From: Candidatus Pacearchaeota archaeon
GTDB lineage: Archaea; Nanobdellota; Nanobdellia; Pacearchaeales; GW2011-AR1
Direction of reading: 5' to 3'
Assembly: GCA_003554465.1 (NCBI GenBank)
Contig: PWGL01000100.1
Coordinates: 1-11,569, forward strand
Length of the DNA stretch: 11,569 nucleotides
A program made the position numbers and the translations under genes. The notes under the pieces were generated by a model, which was given only the letters and a program-made list of their open reading frames with translations, did not search any database and was not told the origin of the DNA. This document shows positions 6,686 to 11,569 of the stretch, in pieces. Every line of letters starts with the position of its first letter. Position 1 is the first letter of the stretch.

Positions 6686-8146
6686 ATGTTATTCAAACGT
6701 ATATCACCATCCGCGTTCGCCCCGGCGGAGGAAATCTGTGTCCCTTTAAGGGCATGGTCCGGGGGTGTAGAGCTGGATAAAGAAGCGTCAGACGAAGATA
6801 AAGAGTTCGTCAAGGACATATCAGGACGCCCCGGCCGCACATTTCTGCGGATTATAACTGTCGGGGCCGGGGAATGGTACTCGGCCAATAACAAGGCTGA
6901 TTATTTCAATGAAGACGCCCGCAGGCATTATCCCAGCGAGCCTGAAAAAGGCTCCAGGGGATATGTCGATCTGGACGGGGGACTTAAGAAGTACCATGAC
7001 GACACTTTCATGAATTACGGCAAGGTCTATGTCGAACATCAGAACTCCAGGAAAAAAGGGACCCCTAAAGGGAATATCATAAAGGCCCGGATAAATCCTG
7101 ATATGCACTGGGGGGAGGTTATAATAGAGATTGAGGACGACCTTAAGGACGAGAAAGGCGAGTATGTCTGGCGGGATGTTCTGGAGAATCTGGCTAATGA
7201 CATACCGGTCCAGTGGTCCCAGGGGTGCGTCTGCGAGGACGATGTATGTTCCACCTGCGGCCGGCGGGCGGGAAGTCTTAAAGACAAGTGCTCCCATCTG
7301 AAGGGGCCGATGAAGTTCAAATTGAATTCTCAGGGGGAACCTCATGTGGCTTTGACTGATGTCCCGGTATTTCATGATATCAGCAATGTCCAGAGGCCGG
7401 CGGAGATTATAGCCTTCACTCTCCAGAAAGTGGCCGGAGAACGGGAGGAAGCGGCCGGGCCGGGCTATAAAGAAGCTGTGGACGGTTCGCTGTATGTCCC
7501 GTTGAGCGCTCTGGAGGGTCTGGTGGAATCAGTCAGCACCGCGCCCCGGACGGAGGCTCTTAACAAGATGGCCAGGATGATGAAGGAAGTGCCGGCCATG
7601 ACCTGTCCGGAGGATGTCATCCAGATGGCCGGAGAGGAGCCGGCGGATGAGGAGCTTGATGAATGTTCAGGGCTTCTTGAGGATGTGCCGAAAGATTTTA
7701 TTCTGGAAAAATTAAAAAATTCCAAGAAAGTACTTGCACCCCGGGAATTCTGTGTTATATTATTAAACATGAAGCCGGAAAAGGTTCCCGCCGGAGAAAT
7801 AAATAAAGAAATTTGCGGACTTTTTTCGGATGAAGGGGTGGACAGTTCTCTTTGCGAGGAACTGGTCGAAGACGGGGCGTACGAACCCCGGAAGGCGGTG
7901 TATCAGCCTTCTTATAATCGTACAGTGGATAAGGCCCTGTCTCTCCTGGGGCCTGAAAACAGATCACGGCGGATAGGGCTGACTATCGTGCGTGAACCGG
8001 GAGAGCGGTCCGGAGAGGCCGGTAAAGAAGCGTCCGGAGAGGCTGGAAAAGTGGCCAGGGAGTATGTTAAATACGCGGTCACAGCGGCGAGAAACGATCC
8101 GGAAATTCTTAGAGATACTGTCAAAAGAATATATTTAGGAGTATGA
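6686..8146 (+). CDS. Probable prohead maturation protease with zinc knuckle, 486 residues
   Basis: Proposed to cleave scaffold and core proteins inside the procapsid. AGGAG (6676-6680) lies five bases before the ATG. The first ~250 residues follow the logic of HK97-type (S78/U35) prohead proteases: His118 in VYVEHQN, then a Gly-containing strand (KGNIIKARINPDMHWGEVII, 128-147), then Ser178 in PVQWSQGC, where the classical family has its Ser-x-Gly element. Directly after comes a metal-site-like C188xxC191-x10-C202xH204, with C181 and C183 nearby. FHDISNVQRPAEIIAF (229-244) closes the domain, like the DxS.V..PA end in this family type. Residues 262-345 are helical. Residues 362-486 form a separate C-terminal region that could be made from an internal start (see the 7734 promoter), as lambda Nu3 is nested in gene C. 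An 8-residue tandem repeat lies at 442-457. The position before scaffold-like and capsid genes supports the call; the catalytic residues are inferred by pattern only. Confidence 0.68.
   Translation: MLFKRISPSAFAPAEEICVPLRAWSGGVELDKEASDEDKEFVKDISGRPGRTFLRIITVGAGEWYSANNKADYFNEDARRHYPSEPEKGSRGYVDLDGGLKKYHDDTFMNYGKVYVEHQNSRKKGTPKGNIIKARINPDMHWGEVIIEIEDDLKDEKGEYVWRDVLENLANDIPVQWSQGCVCEDDVCSTCGRRAGSLKDKCSHLKGPMKFKLNSQGEPHVALTDVPVFHDISNVQRPAEIIAFTLQKVAGEREEAAGPGYKEAVDGSLYVPLSALEGLVESVSTAPRTEALNKMARMMKEVPAMTCPEDVIQMAGEEPADEELDECSGLLEDVPKDFILEKLKNSKKVLAPREFCVILLNMKPEKVPAGEINKEICGLFSDEGVDSSLCEELVEDGAYEPRKAVYQPSYNRTVDKALSLLGPENRSRRIGLTIVREPGERSGEAGKEASGEAGKVAREYVKYAVTAARNDPEILRDTVKRIYLGV
7734..7761 (+). 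promoter_or_regulatory. Possible internal promoter in the 3' part of the protease gene
   Basis: TATATT (7756-7761) is preceded by TGT, giving an extended -10 (TGnTATATT), and lies 16 bases after TTGCAC (7734-7739), a poor -35. It sits in an AT-rich island in otherwise GC-rich coding DNA, where Leu-Leu is written tta-tta rather than the usual ctg. A start site 6-8 bases downstream would fall at the in-frame ATG at 7769. It could serve the scaffold and capsid genes. Confidence 0.4.
8009..8056 (+). repeat. 24-base imperfect tandem duplication in the protease gene
   Basis: Two 24-base units (8009-8032 and 8033-8056) begin with the identical tccggagaggc and encode SGEAGKEA and SGEAGKVA (residues 442-457). 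The in-frame period of eight codons indicates a recent local duplication in a flexible Gly/Glu/Lys-rich segment. Confidence 0.75.
8137..8141 (+). promoter_or_regulatory. Ribosome binding site deciding the scaffold-like gene start
   Basis: AGGAG lies seven bases before the ATG at 8149 but only one base before the ATG at 8143. The second ATG is therefore the likely start, even though the first forms an ATGA overlap with the protease stop (8144-8146). The two genes are translationally coupled either way. Confidence 0.7.
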
Positions 8147-8148
8147 CA

Positions 8149-9204
8149 ATGAGCCAGAAAAACAATGATCTAATTCAGAGGTTCACTTCGTTCATGGAGA
8201 GCGTGACGCCCAAGGACGCCACTTCGGTCGAAGAGATCGAGAAGGAGAACCTGCATACCGATGAGAACAAGGGGGAGATCGGTTCCGAACCCGCCGCTGA
8301 ACAGGCCGGTTCCACGAACCAGAAGGTCAAGAACCCGCGGAAAGCCCAGAGCCGGGTGGAAGGTTCGGACGGGTCGGTAAGTCACGGTGACGCGGAAGAG
8401 AGCGTTAAAGGTGATTTCAAGAAAGTCACGGAGCGTAAGAGCGAATCTACCGAGACTACTGAGGAAAGTTCGAAATCAGGCGAAGAGAAGATGGCTTCGG
8501 ACCGGCAGCGCCTGGGAGTCCTGGAAGGTAATATCCGGAAGAGTCTGGTAGAGCGTACCAGGCAGGCGCCGAAAGGACGTAAAAAGACCGCTTCCGGACG
8601 TTCAGGAGACCCTGTACTGGATAAAGTGGCCTCCGACCTTCGTCAGGAAATGAACCAGCAGTACCGGTTCCTTCTGCCTATCCGGCAGACCTGCGCCCGC
8701 GACATTGCTTTGATGAAGCAGGCCGGCGTGGACGAACGTCTGGCCCGTAAGGCGGGCGGATGGGAAAATCTCTGGGCTAAACTGGCCAGTGAGAATCCCG
8801 ATGAAATGCTGCCCCCGGAAGCGGCGGAAGCCGTAAAGGCCGAGCAGGCTGAGGAAGTCCCGGCAGAAGCTCCGGTTCCGGCTCCGGAAGAAGGGGCGGA
8901 AGAGGTCCCGGAAGTAACGGAGGAGGACATCCAGGAGCTCAGTACGTACCTGGAGGAAGCGGGAGCGTCTGAAGAGGACGTTATGCAGGCTATAGAGCTG
9001 ATCGAACGCTTGAAGGAGCAGGGCCTGTCTTATCAGGAAATTCTGGAACTGTCACTGCAGGCCGGTGAGGAAGCCGCCGCCGAATTGGGCGGAGGAGAAG
9101 CTGTTCCTCCAGAAGAAGGAGAAGAAGGGGGGACACCTGCACCGGAAACTGAAGAGGCTCCGGCGGCTGAAGACGAAGATATTATAGACGTGCCTCTCCC
9201 GTAA
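8149..9204 (+). CDS. Putative capsid scaffold/core protein, acidic, 351 residues
   Basis: Residues 1-135 are polar and low complexity, rich in Glu, Lys, Ser and Thr. Residues 150-215 are helical and semi-ordered (DLRQEMNQQYRFLLPIRQTC at 163-182, then ENLWAKLA at 206-213). Residues 218-351 are strongly Glu/Ala/Pro-rich, with one clear helical pair at 258-307 (VTEEDIQELSTYLEEAG, then ELIERLKEQGLSYQEILELS), and end in an acidic tail. Such acidic, flexible, partly helical proteins between a head protease and a major capsid gene are typical scaffolds or prohead core proteins. They are usually removed by proteolysis. It has four Lys-x-Ala-Ser motifs (114-117, 146-149, 159-162, 211-214), the most of any protein here, which fits a heavily processed substrate. 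There is no sequence-level family match that I recognise. Confidence 0.62.
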   Translation: MSQKNNDLIQRFTSFMESVTPKDATSVEEIEKENLHTDENKGEIGSEPAAEQAGSTNQKVKNPRKAQSRVEGSDGSVSHGDAEESVKGDFKKVTERKSESTETTEESSKSGEEKMASDRQRLGVLEGNIRKSLVERTRQAPKGRKKTASGRSGDPVLDKVASDLRQEMNQQYRFLLPIRQTCARDIALMKQAGVDERLARKAGGWENLWAKLASENPDEMLPPEAAEAVKAEQAEEVPAEAPVPAPEEGAEEVPEVTEEDIQELSTYLEEAGASEEDVMQAIELIERLKEQGLSYQEILELSLQAGEEAAAELGGGEAVPPEEGEEGGTPAPETEEAPAAEDEDIIDVPLP

Positions 9205-9212
9205 CTATTGAC

Positions 9213-9217
9213 GGAGG
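9213..9217 (+). promoter_or_regulatory. Ribosome binding site deciding the small coiled-coil gene start
   Basis: GGAGG lies six bases before the ATG at 9224. An in-frame TTG at 9218 touches it with no spacer and cannot be the start. Confidence 0.85.
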
Positions 9218-9223
9218 TTGATT

Positions 9224-9685
9224 ATGAGCGGACAAAATAATATATCCCTGGAACGAGCGGCGGCGGAACACGCTGTGCTGGCTCGGGATATCATAGACGG
9301 CCTCCAGAAAGAGGCGGATGATAAACAGGGAAAGATTGACGAACTGCAGAAGAAGGTTAACGAGCTGGTTCAGGAGAACGGCCGTAAGACCGCTTCCGCG
9401 GAACGTCCCAAGGAAGTGTTTAATGAGACGGACTTGCGGAATACCGTCAACAGTCTGAAGGAACTGGGATATGTGGACGCGGCCGAGATAGACAAGGTCG
9501 CTGAAGATATCCAGGAGAATCCGGGACGACTATTGGTATTTACAGACAAGATTGCGTCAATGCAGAAAATGCCCGATATGGGCATAGGTGTCACCGTGGA
9601 TGATGACGGCGGTTCTTCGAACAGCCGGTCGCGGGAGGAAATTCCCGCATCGGATCGCGTGTGGCAGAAATTGTTCGGAAAATAA
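9224..9685 (+). CDS. Small coiled-coil head-assembly protein, 153 residues
   Basis: The protein begins MSGQNNISLERAAAEH. Residues 8-52 are a probable coiled coil (heptad-like IIDGLQKEADDKQGKIDELQ at 23-42). A short polar hinge follows, with Lys-x-Ala-Ser at 55-58. Residues 66-111 are a small helical unit with a second motif at 109-112. Residues 120-141 are a Gly/Asp/Ser-rich linker, and the chain ends in a short hydrophobic helix, VWQKLFGK. A terminal helix after a disordered linker is common in scaffolding proteins that hold the capsid protein by their C-terminus, so a minor scaffold or core role is plausible (inference). It stands alone between the scaffold-like and decoration genes, with 19- and 21-base gaps. 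I recognise no named family. Confidence 0.7.
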   Translation: MSGQNNISLERAAAEHAVLARDIIDGLQKEADDKQGKIDELQKKVNELVQENGRKTASAERPKEVFNETDLRNTVNSLKELGYVDAAEIDKVAEDIQENPGRLLVFTDKIASMQKMPDMGIGVTVDDDGGSSNSRSREEIPASDRVWQKLFGK

Positions 9686-9706
9686 GATATATGAGGAGAT
9701 AAGGTT

Positions 9707-10270
9707 ATGGCTACTACTTCTGCCAGCTGGGATCAAGGAGCATTTGATCCTTCTCAGACCTATGACAACCTGCTCCAGCCTGTGTCCGGCTATATTATGA
9801 ACCAGTCCCTGGAAACGACTGGTAAACCGGTAGCCGGGGCGGACTGGAAAGCGGGATCCGTGGTCTCAATTCAGGAAATCACGACCCATACTGTCCGGGG
9901 ACGGACTGTTGCGGATATCGTTGTCAAGGCGGGCTGCGCCGATGACGAAATGCCGTTGTTCGCCCGGGGAGGGGCCGAGGATTTCGACACGAAAGCTGAT
10001 GCCGGCAATGCGATCGGCCGGGTGGCTTCACTGCTGCCTGCGACCGGGGGTTTTGAAATACAGACCACCGAGTATGATCAGACCGAAACCTACGACGCTA
10101 ATGACTTCCTGACCGCCTCCGACGGAGACGCTGAAGTCAAGAAAAGCCCGGCCAATTATAATGATAATATTATCATCGGCCAGGTCAGCAAGGGCGTTGT
10201 GGAAGGACAGTACGGGCAGTCTCTGCTGCAGTTCTGGACTATGAATATACCTAAAGTGCAAACTTCTTAA
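9707..10270 (+). CDS. Putative capsid decoration/head stabilisation protein, 187 residues
   Basis: GAGGAG (9693-9698) lies eight bases before the ATG. The chain is short, mostly beta-strand and Gly/Thr-rich. It starts with a flexible N-terminus (to about 35), then alternating strands such as AGSVVSIQEI (49-58) and TVADIVVKAG (67-76), and ends with a strand pair IIIGQVSKGVVEGQYGQSLL (155-174) then FWTMNIP. It has no cysteine cluster or coiled coil, and no Lys-x-Ala-Ser motif, unlike the preceding six proteins, as expected of an external protein that escapes the internal protease. A small beta-rich protein immediately before the major capsid gene is the usual place for a decoration protein. No exact family match is recognised. 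Its stop codon overlaps the capsid gene's ribosome site. Confidence 0.58.
   Translation: MATTSASWDQGAFDPSQTYDNLLQPVSGYIMNQSLETTGKPVAGADWKAGSVVSIQEITTHTVRGRTVADIVVKAGCADDEMPLFARGGAEDFDTKADAGNAIGRVASLLPATGGFEIQTTEYDQTETYDANDFLTASDGDAEVKKSPANYNDNIIIGQVSKGVVEGQYGQSLLQFWTMNIPKVQTS
10157..10176. promoter_or_regulatory. AT-rich island: TATAAT plus 16-base perfect palindrome, upstream of the capsid gene
   Basis: TATAAT (10157-10162) runs into the perfect palindrome ATGATAATATTATCAT (10161-10176), inside the end of the decoration gene. The -35 position is poor. A start near 10169 would give the capsid gene its own leader of about 115 bases. It could be a capsid-specific promoter, a protein-binding site or an RNA hairpin. 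Part of the AT-richness follows from the encoded Asn, Asp and Ile residues. Confidence 0.3.
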
Positions 10271-10275
10271 GGAGG
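10269..10275 (+). promoter_or_regulatory. Near-perfect Shine-Dalgarno of the capsid gene
   Basis: AAGGAGG lies eight bases before the ATG at 10284 and overlaps the TAA stop (10268-10270) of the preceding gene. It is the strongest ribosome site in the window, fitting a very highly made protein, and suggests translational coupling. Confidence 0.85.
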
Positions 10276-10283
10276 GTTGATAG

Positions 10284-11258
10284 ATGAGCAAACATACTCT
10301 TGAGAATGCTCGCCTTCTGGAAATGCTCCAGAGCGATGATCCCTCCCGCCATAAAGAGGCTGCCGAGGGTACTTCTGAATACCTTCACCTCCGGGCCCAT
10401 GAAAATGGTATCGCCCGGGCGGTGATGGAACCCGAGACGATCACGCCGTCCGAATTCACCCAGCAGGTGGATACGGACAAACCCTGCGTGGTCCGCAATA
10501 TGGAACCGTCCAGCGCGGGGGCTGTCAACCTGTCCCTGGGTATTGGACCTAATGACGCGTATATCGGCGCTCCGAAATACCGGGTTATGTTCGATCGTAT
10601 CGCTTCCAAGCGGTATACGGCCGACGTGGCTCAGCTTTCGACCTACACCTATTCTCTGAAGGAGCTCTTCAACGAGCTTATTCTGAAGGATATGCTGTAT
10701 CGCGAGGATGTTAATATGTTCTCGTCGGTCGAATCGGGTCTTGGAAGCCGGAACGCCACGGATGCTGACGATATTCATCTGAAGCAGACGGGCGCCCGGG
10801 GCTGGATTACAGTCGGAAGCTATTCCCGTCAGGCGATGGCTCTGGCTCGTAACGGTATCGGCGAGACCGATAACGCGCTTCCGGTGGAAACCTGCGTGAT
10901 CAACCATTCGTTCGTATCGAACATTCTAGGCATGGACCACGATGCTCTCGGCGGTTCCGGAGCTGAGGATCTGTTCAAGAACGGCTGGACCAAGATGCCG
11001 CTGATGGGTATGCAGGCGATCGTGACGATCAAACGGGACCTGGTCCCCAATGATTCGATCTTTATGTTCGCCCCGCAGGACTATATCGGCGACTTCCTGA
11101 TCGTGACAGACGCCACCATGAGTTTCAAGAAAGAAGACTATATGCTTAAGTTCTTCGGTTACGAATATCTCGGCCAGTGCTGGAAGAATATCGCCGCCTT
11201 CGCGCGTGCGGACTTCACCGGCACCGCTGAAGACTGGCGGCCGGATCTTGAGTCTTAA
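10284..11258 (+). CDS. Probable major capsid protein (HK97-fold type), 324 residues
   Basis: Proposed to form the icosahedral shell. Residues 20-50 are a charged helix ending ARAVMEPETITPSEF. Residues 61-85 carry a strand element (DKPCVVRNMEPSSAGAVNLS). Residues 93-140 hold YIGAPKYRVMFDRIASKRYT followed by a long helix with LKELFNELILKDMLYREDV. Residues 173-215 would be the central domain. The C-terminal part, DSIFMFAPQDYIGDFLIV (257-274), then FKKEDYMLKFFGYEYLG and an Ala/Phe-rich final strand, follows the pattern of the last P-domain and A-domain elements in HK97-like capsid proteins. The length is normal for the fold. It carries no long N-terminal delta domain, so scaffolding must come from separate proteins, fitting its neighbours. 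It has a strong ribosome site and a terminator directly downstream. The fold is inferred from pattern and context; a structural prediction would settle it. Confidence 0.77.
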   Translation: MSKHTLENARLLEMLQSDDPSRHKEAAEGTSEYLHLRAHENGIARAVMEPETITPSEFTQQVDTDKPCVVRNMEPSSAGAVNLSLGIGPNDAYIGAPKYRVMFDRIASKRYTADVAQLSTYTYSLKELFNELILKDMLYREDVNMFSSVESGLGSRNATDADDIHLKQTGARGWITVGSYSRQAMALARNGIGETDNALPVETCVINHSFVSNILGMDHDALGGSGAEDLFKNGWTKMPLMGMQAIVTIKRDLVPNDSIFMFAPQDYIGDFLIVTDATMSFKKEDYMLKFFGYEYLGQCWKNIAAFARADFTGTAEDWRPDLES

Positions 11259-11280
11259 CAGGTCTTAGAGACTCGTAAGT

Positions 11281-11301
11281 TGTCCGGGGATGGTCCGGAC
11301 A
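11281..11301 (+). other. Small hairpin just upstream of the terminator
   Basis: TGTCCGG (11281-11287) pairs with CCGGACA (11295-11301) around a seven-base loop. It has no T-run of its own. In tandem with the terminator it may protect the 3' end of the capsid mRNA. Confidence 0.5.
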
Positions 11302-11306
11302 GTGCA

Positions 11307-11340
11307 GGGGCCGTCCGTTGAGGGCGGCCCCTTTTTCTTT
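11307..11340 (+). terminator. Rho-independent terminator after the capsid gene
   Basis: GGGGCCGTCC (11307-11316) pairs with GGGCGGCCCC (11322-11331), a 10-base stem with one G-U pair and a five-base loop GTTGA, followed by TTTTTCTTT. It lies 48 bases past the capsid stop and ends the head transcript. Confidence 0.92.
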
Positions 11341-11345
11341 CAACT

Positions 11346-11351
11346 TATAAT
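11346..11351 (+). promoter_or_regulatory. Possible -10 element TATAAT for the last gene
   Basis: A consensus TATAAT lies 16 bases before the ATG at 11368, right after the terminator. The -35 position falls in the terminator stem and has no match, so if real it would need an activator, another sigma factor or the phage polymerase. Confidence 0.3.
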
Positions 11352-11367
11352 TTAAGGAAGTATAAAG

Positions 11368-11569
11368 ATGGAACACATAATACTGGAAACACATATTACT
11401 AATCTCGTCCGCGGGCGAAGGGTCCGATGGCTGTCGGATCAGGGGGAATGGTTAAACAAAGGAGAGACCAGAGTGTTTAAGGGGGCTTACCCGTCCATGT
11501 GCCGGGACCAGGCCGCCGCGGAGGATTGTGAAAGAGAGTGGGAGAAGGGCATGGTCAAACTGACGATCC
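11368..11569 (+). CDS. Small hypothetical protein, N-terminal 67 residues (cut by window edge)
   Basis: The ATG at 11368 is preceded by a good site AAGGAAG (11354-11360) with a seven-base spacer, and the frame is open to the window end. The visible part begins MEHIILETHITNLVRGRRVR and continues with WLSDQGEWLNKGETRVFKGA, a beta-rich small domain, then YPSMCRDQAAAEDCEREWEKG and a final strand. No family is recognised. Coming after the capsid gene, and probably on a new transcript, it may begin the head-completion or neck region (inference). Confidence 0.72.
   Translation, partial: MEHIILETHITNLVRGRRVRWLSDQGEWLNKGETRVFKGAYPSMCRDQAAAEDCEREWEKGMVKLTI

Noticed and set aside
8143..8148. ATG at 8143 as the start of the scaffold-like gene
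   Set aside because: It is only one base from AGGAG. The ATG at 8149 is correctly spaced, though the first cannot be fully excluded because of the ATGA overlap.
9218..9223. TTG start at 9218 for the small coiled-coil protein
   Set aside because: It directly abuts the GGAGG; the ATG at 9224 has the correct six-base spacing.

Overview
This window is a piece of a tailed double-stranded DNA phage (or a metagenomic contig of one). It carries most of a head-morphogenesis cluster, and directly upstream of it lies the C-terminal part of a bacterial-type RNA polymerase beta-prime (RpoC) subunit. All ten recognisable genes are on the + strand. They are closely packed and mostly preceded by strong Shine-Dalgarno sites. 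The DNA is GC-rich, roughly 55-60% by eye, with sharp AT-rich islands at a few apparent control sites. I see no tRNA, CRISPR, integrase or insertion sequence. The host cannot be named. An own multisubunit RNA polymerase points to a large, probably virulent phage with a phiKZ/AR9-like transcription strategy, although this beta-prime is visibly closer to the cellular enzyme than I would expect for phiKZ.

Layout: (1) 1-1673, the RpoC-like C-terminal half, with bridge helix, four-cysteine zinc site, trigger loop and the following cellular-like segments. It ends in a phage-specific tail in place of the universal bacterial C-terminus, and is probably cut by the left window edge. (2) 1670-1697, a near-consensus sigma70-type promoter overlapping its stop codon. 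(3) 1752-3902, 4085-4966 and 4985-6646, three proteins of unknown function, likely virion or head proteins; the last has a long C-terminal coiled coil. (4) 6686-8146, a probable prohead protease with a Cys3His zinc knuckle after the candidate catalytic Ser. (5) 8149-9204 and 9224-9685, an acidic scaffold-like protein and a small coiled-coil protein. (6) 9707-10270, a probable capsid decoration protein. (7) 10284-11258, the probable HK97-fold major capsid protein. (8) 11307-11340, a strong intrinsic terminator. (9) From 11368, the start of another small gene running off the right edge.

How the genes work together (inference): genes 4-7 give the usual protease, scaffold, decoration, major capsid order. 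The protease would digest internal core proteins during maturation. A short motif, Lys-x-Ala-Ser, occurs 14 times in the six proteins from 1752 to 9685, where about one is expected, and never in the polymerase, decoration or capsid proteins; it is a candidate processing signal. A polymerase subunit beside head genes suggests an RNA polymerase packaged in the virion. The AT-rich islands at 1692-1709, 7756-7767, 10157-10176 and 11346-11351 are candidate promoters; two share the exact 10-mer TATATTATTA.
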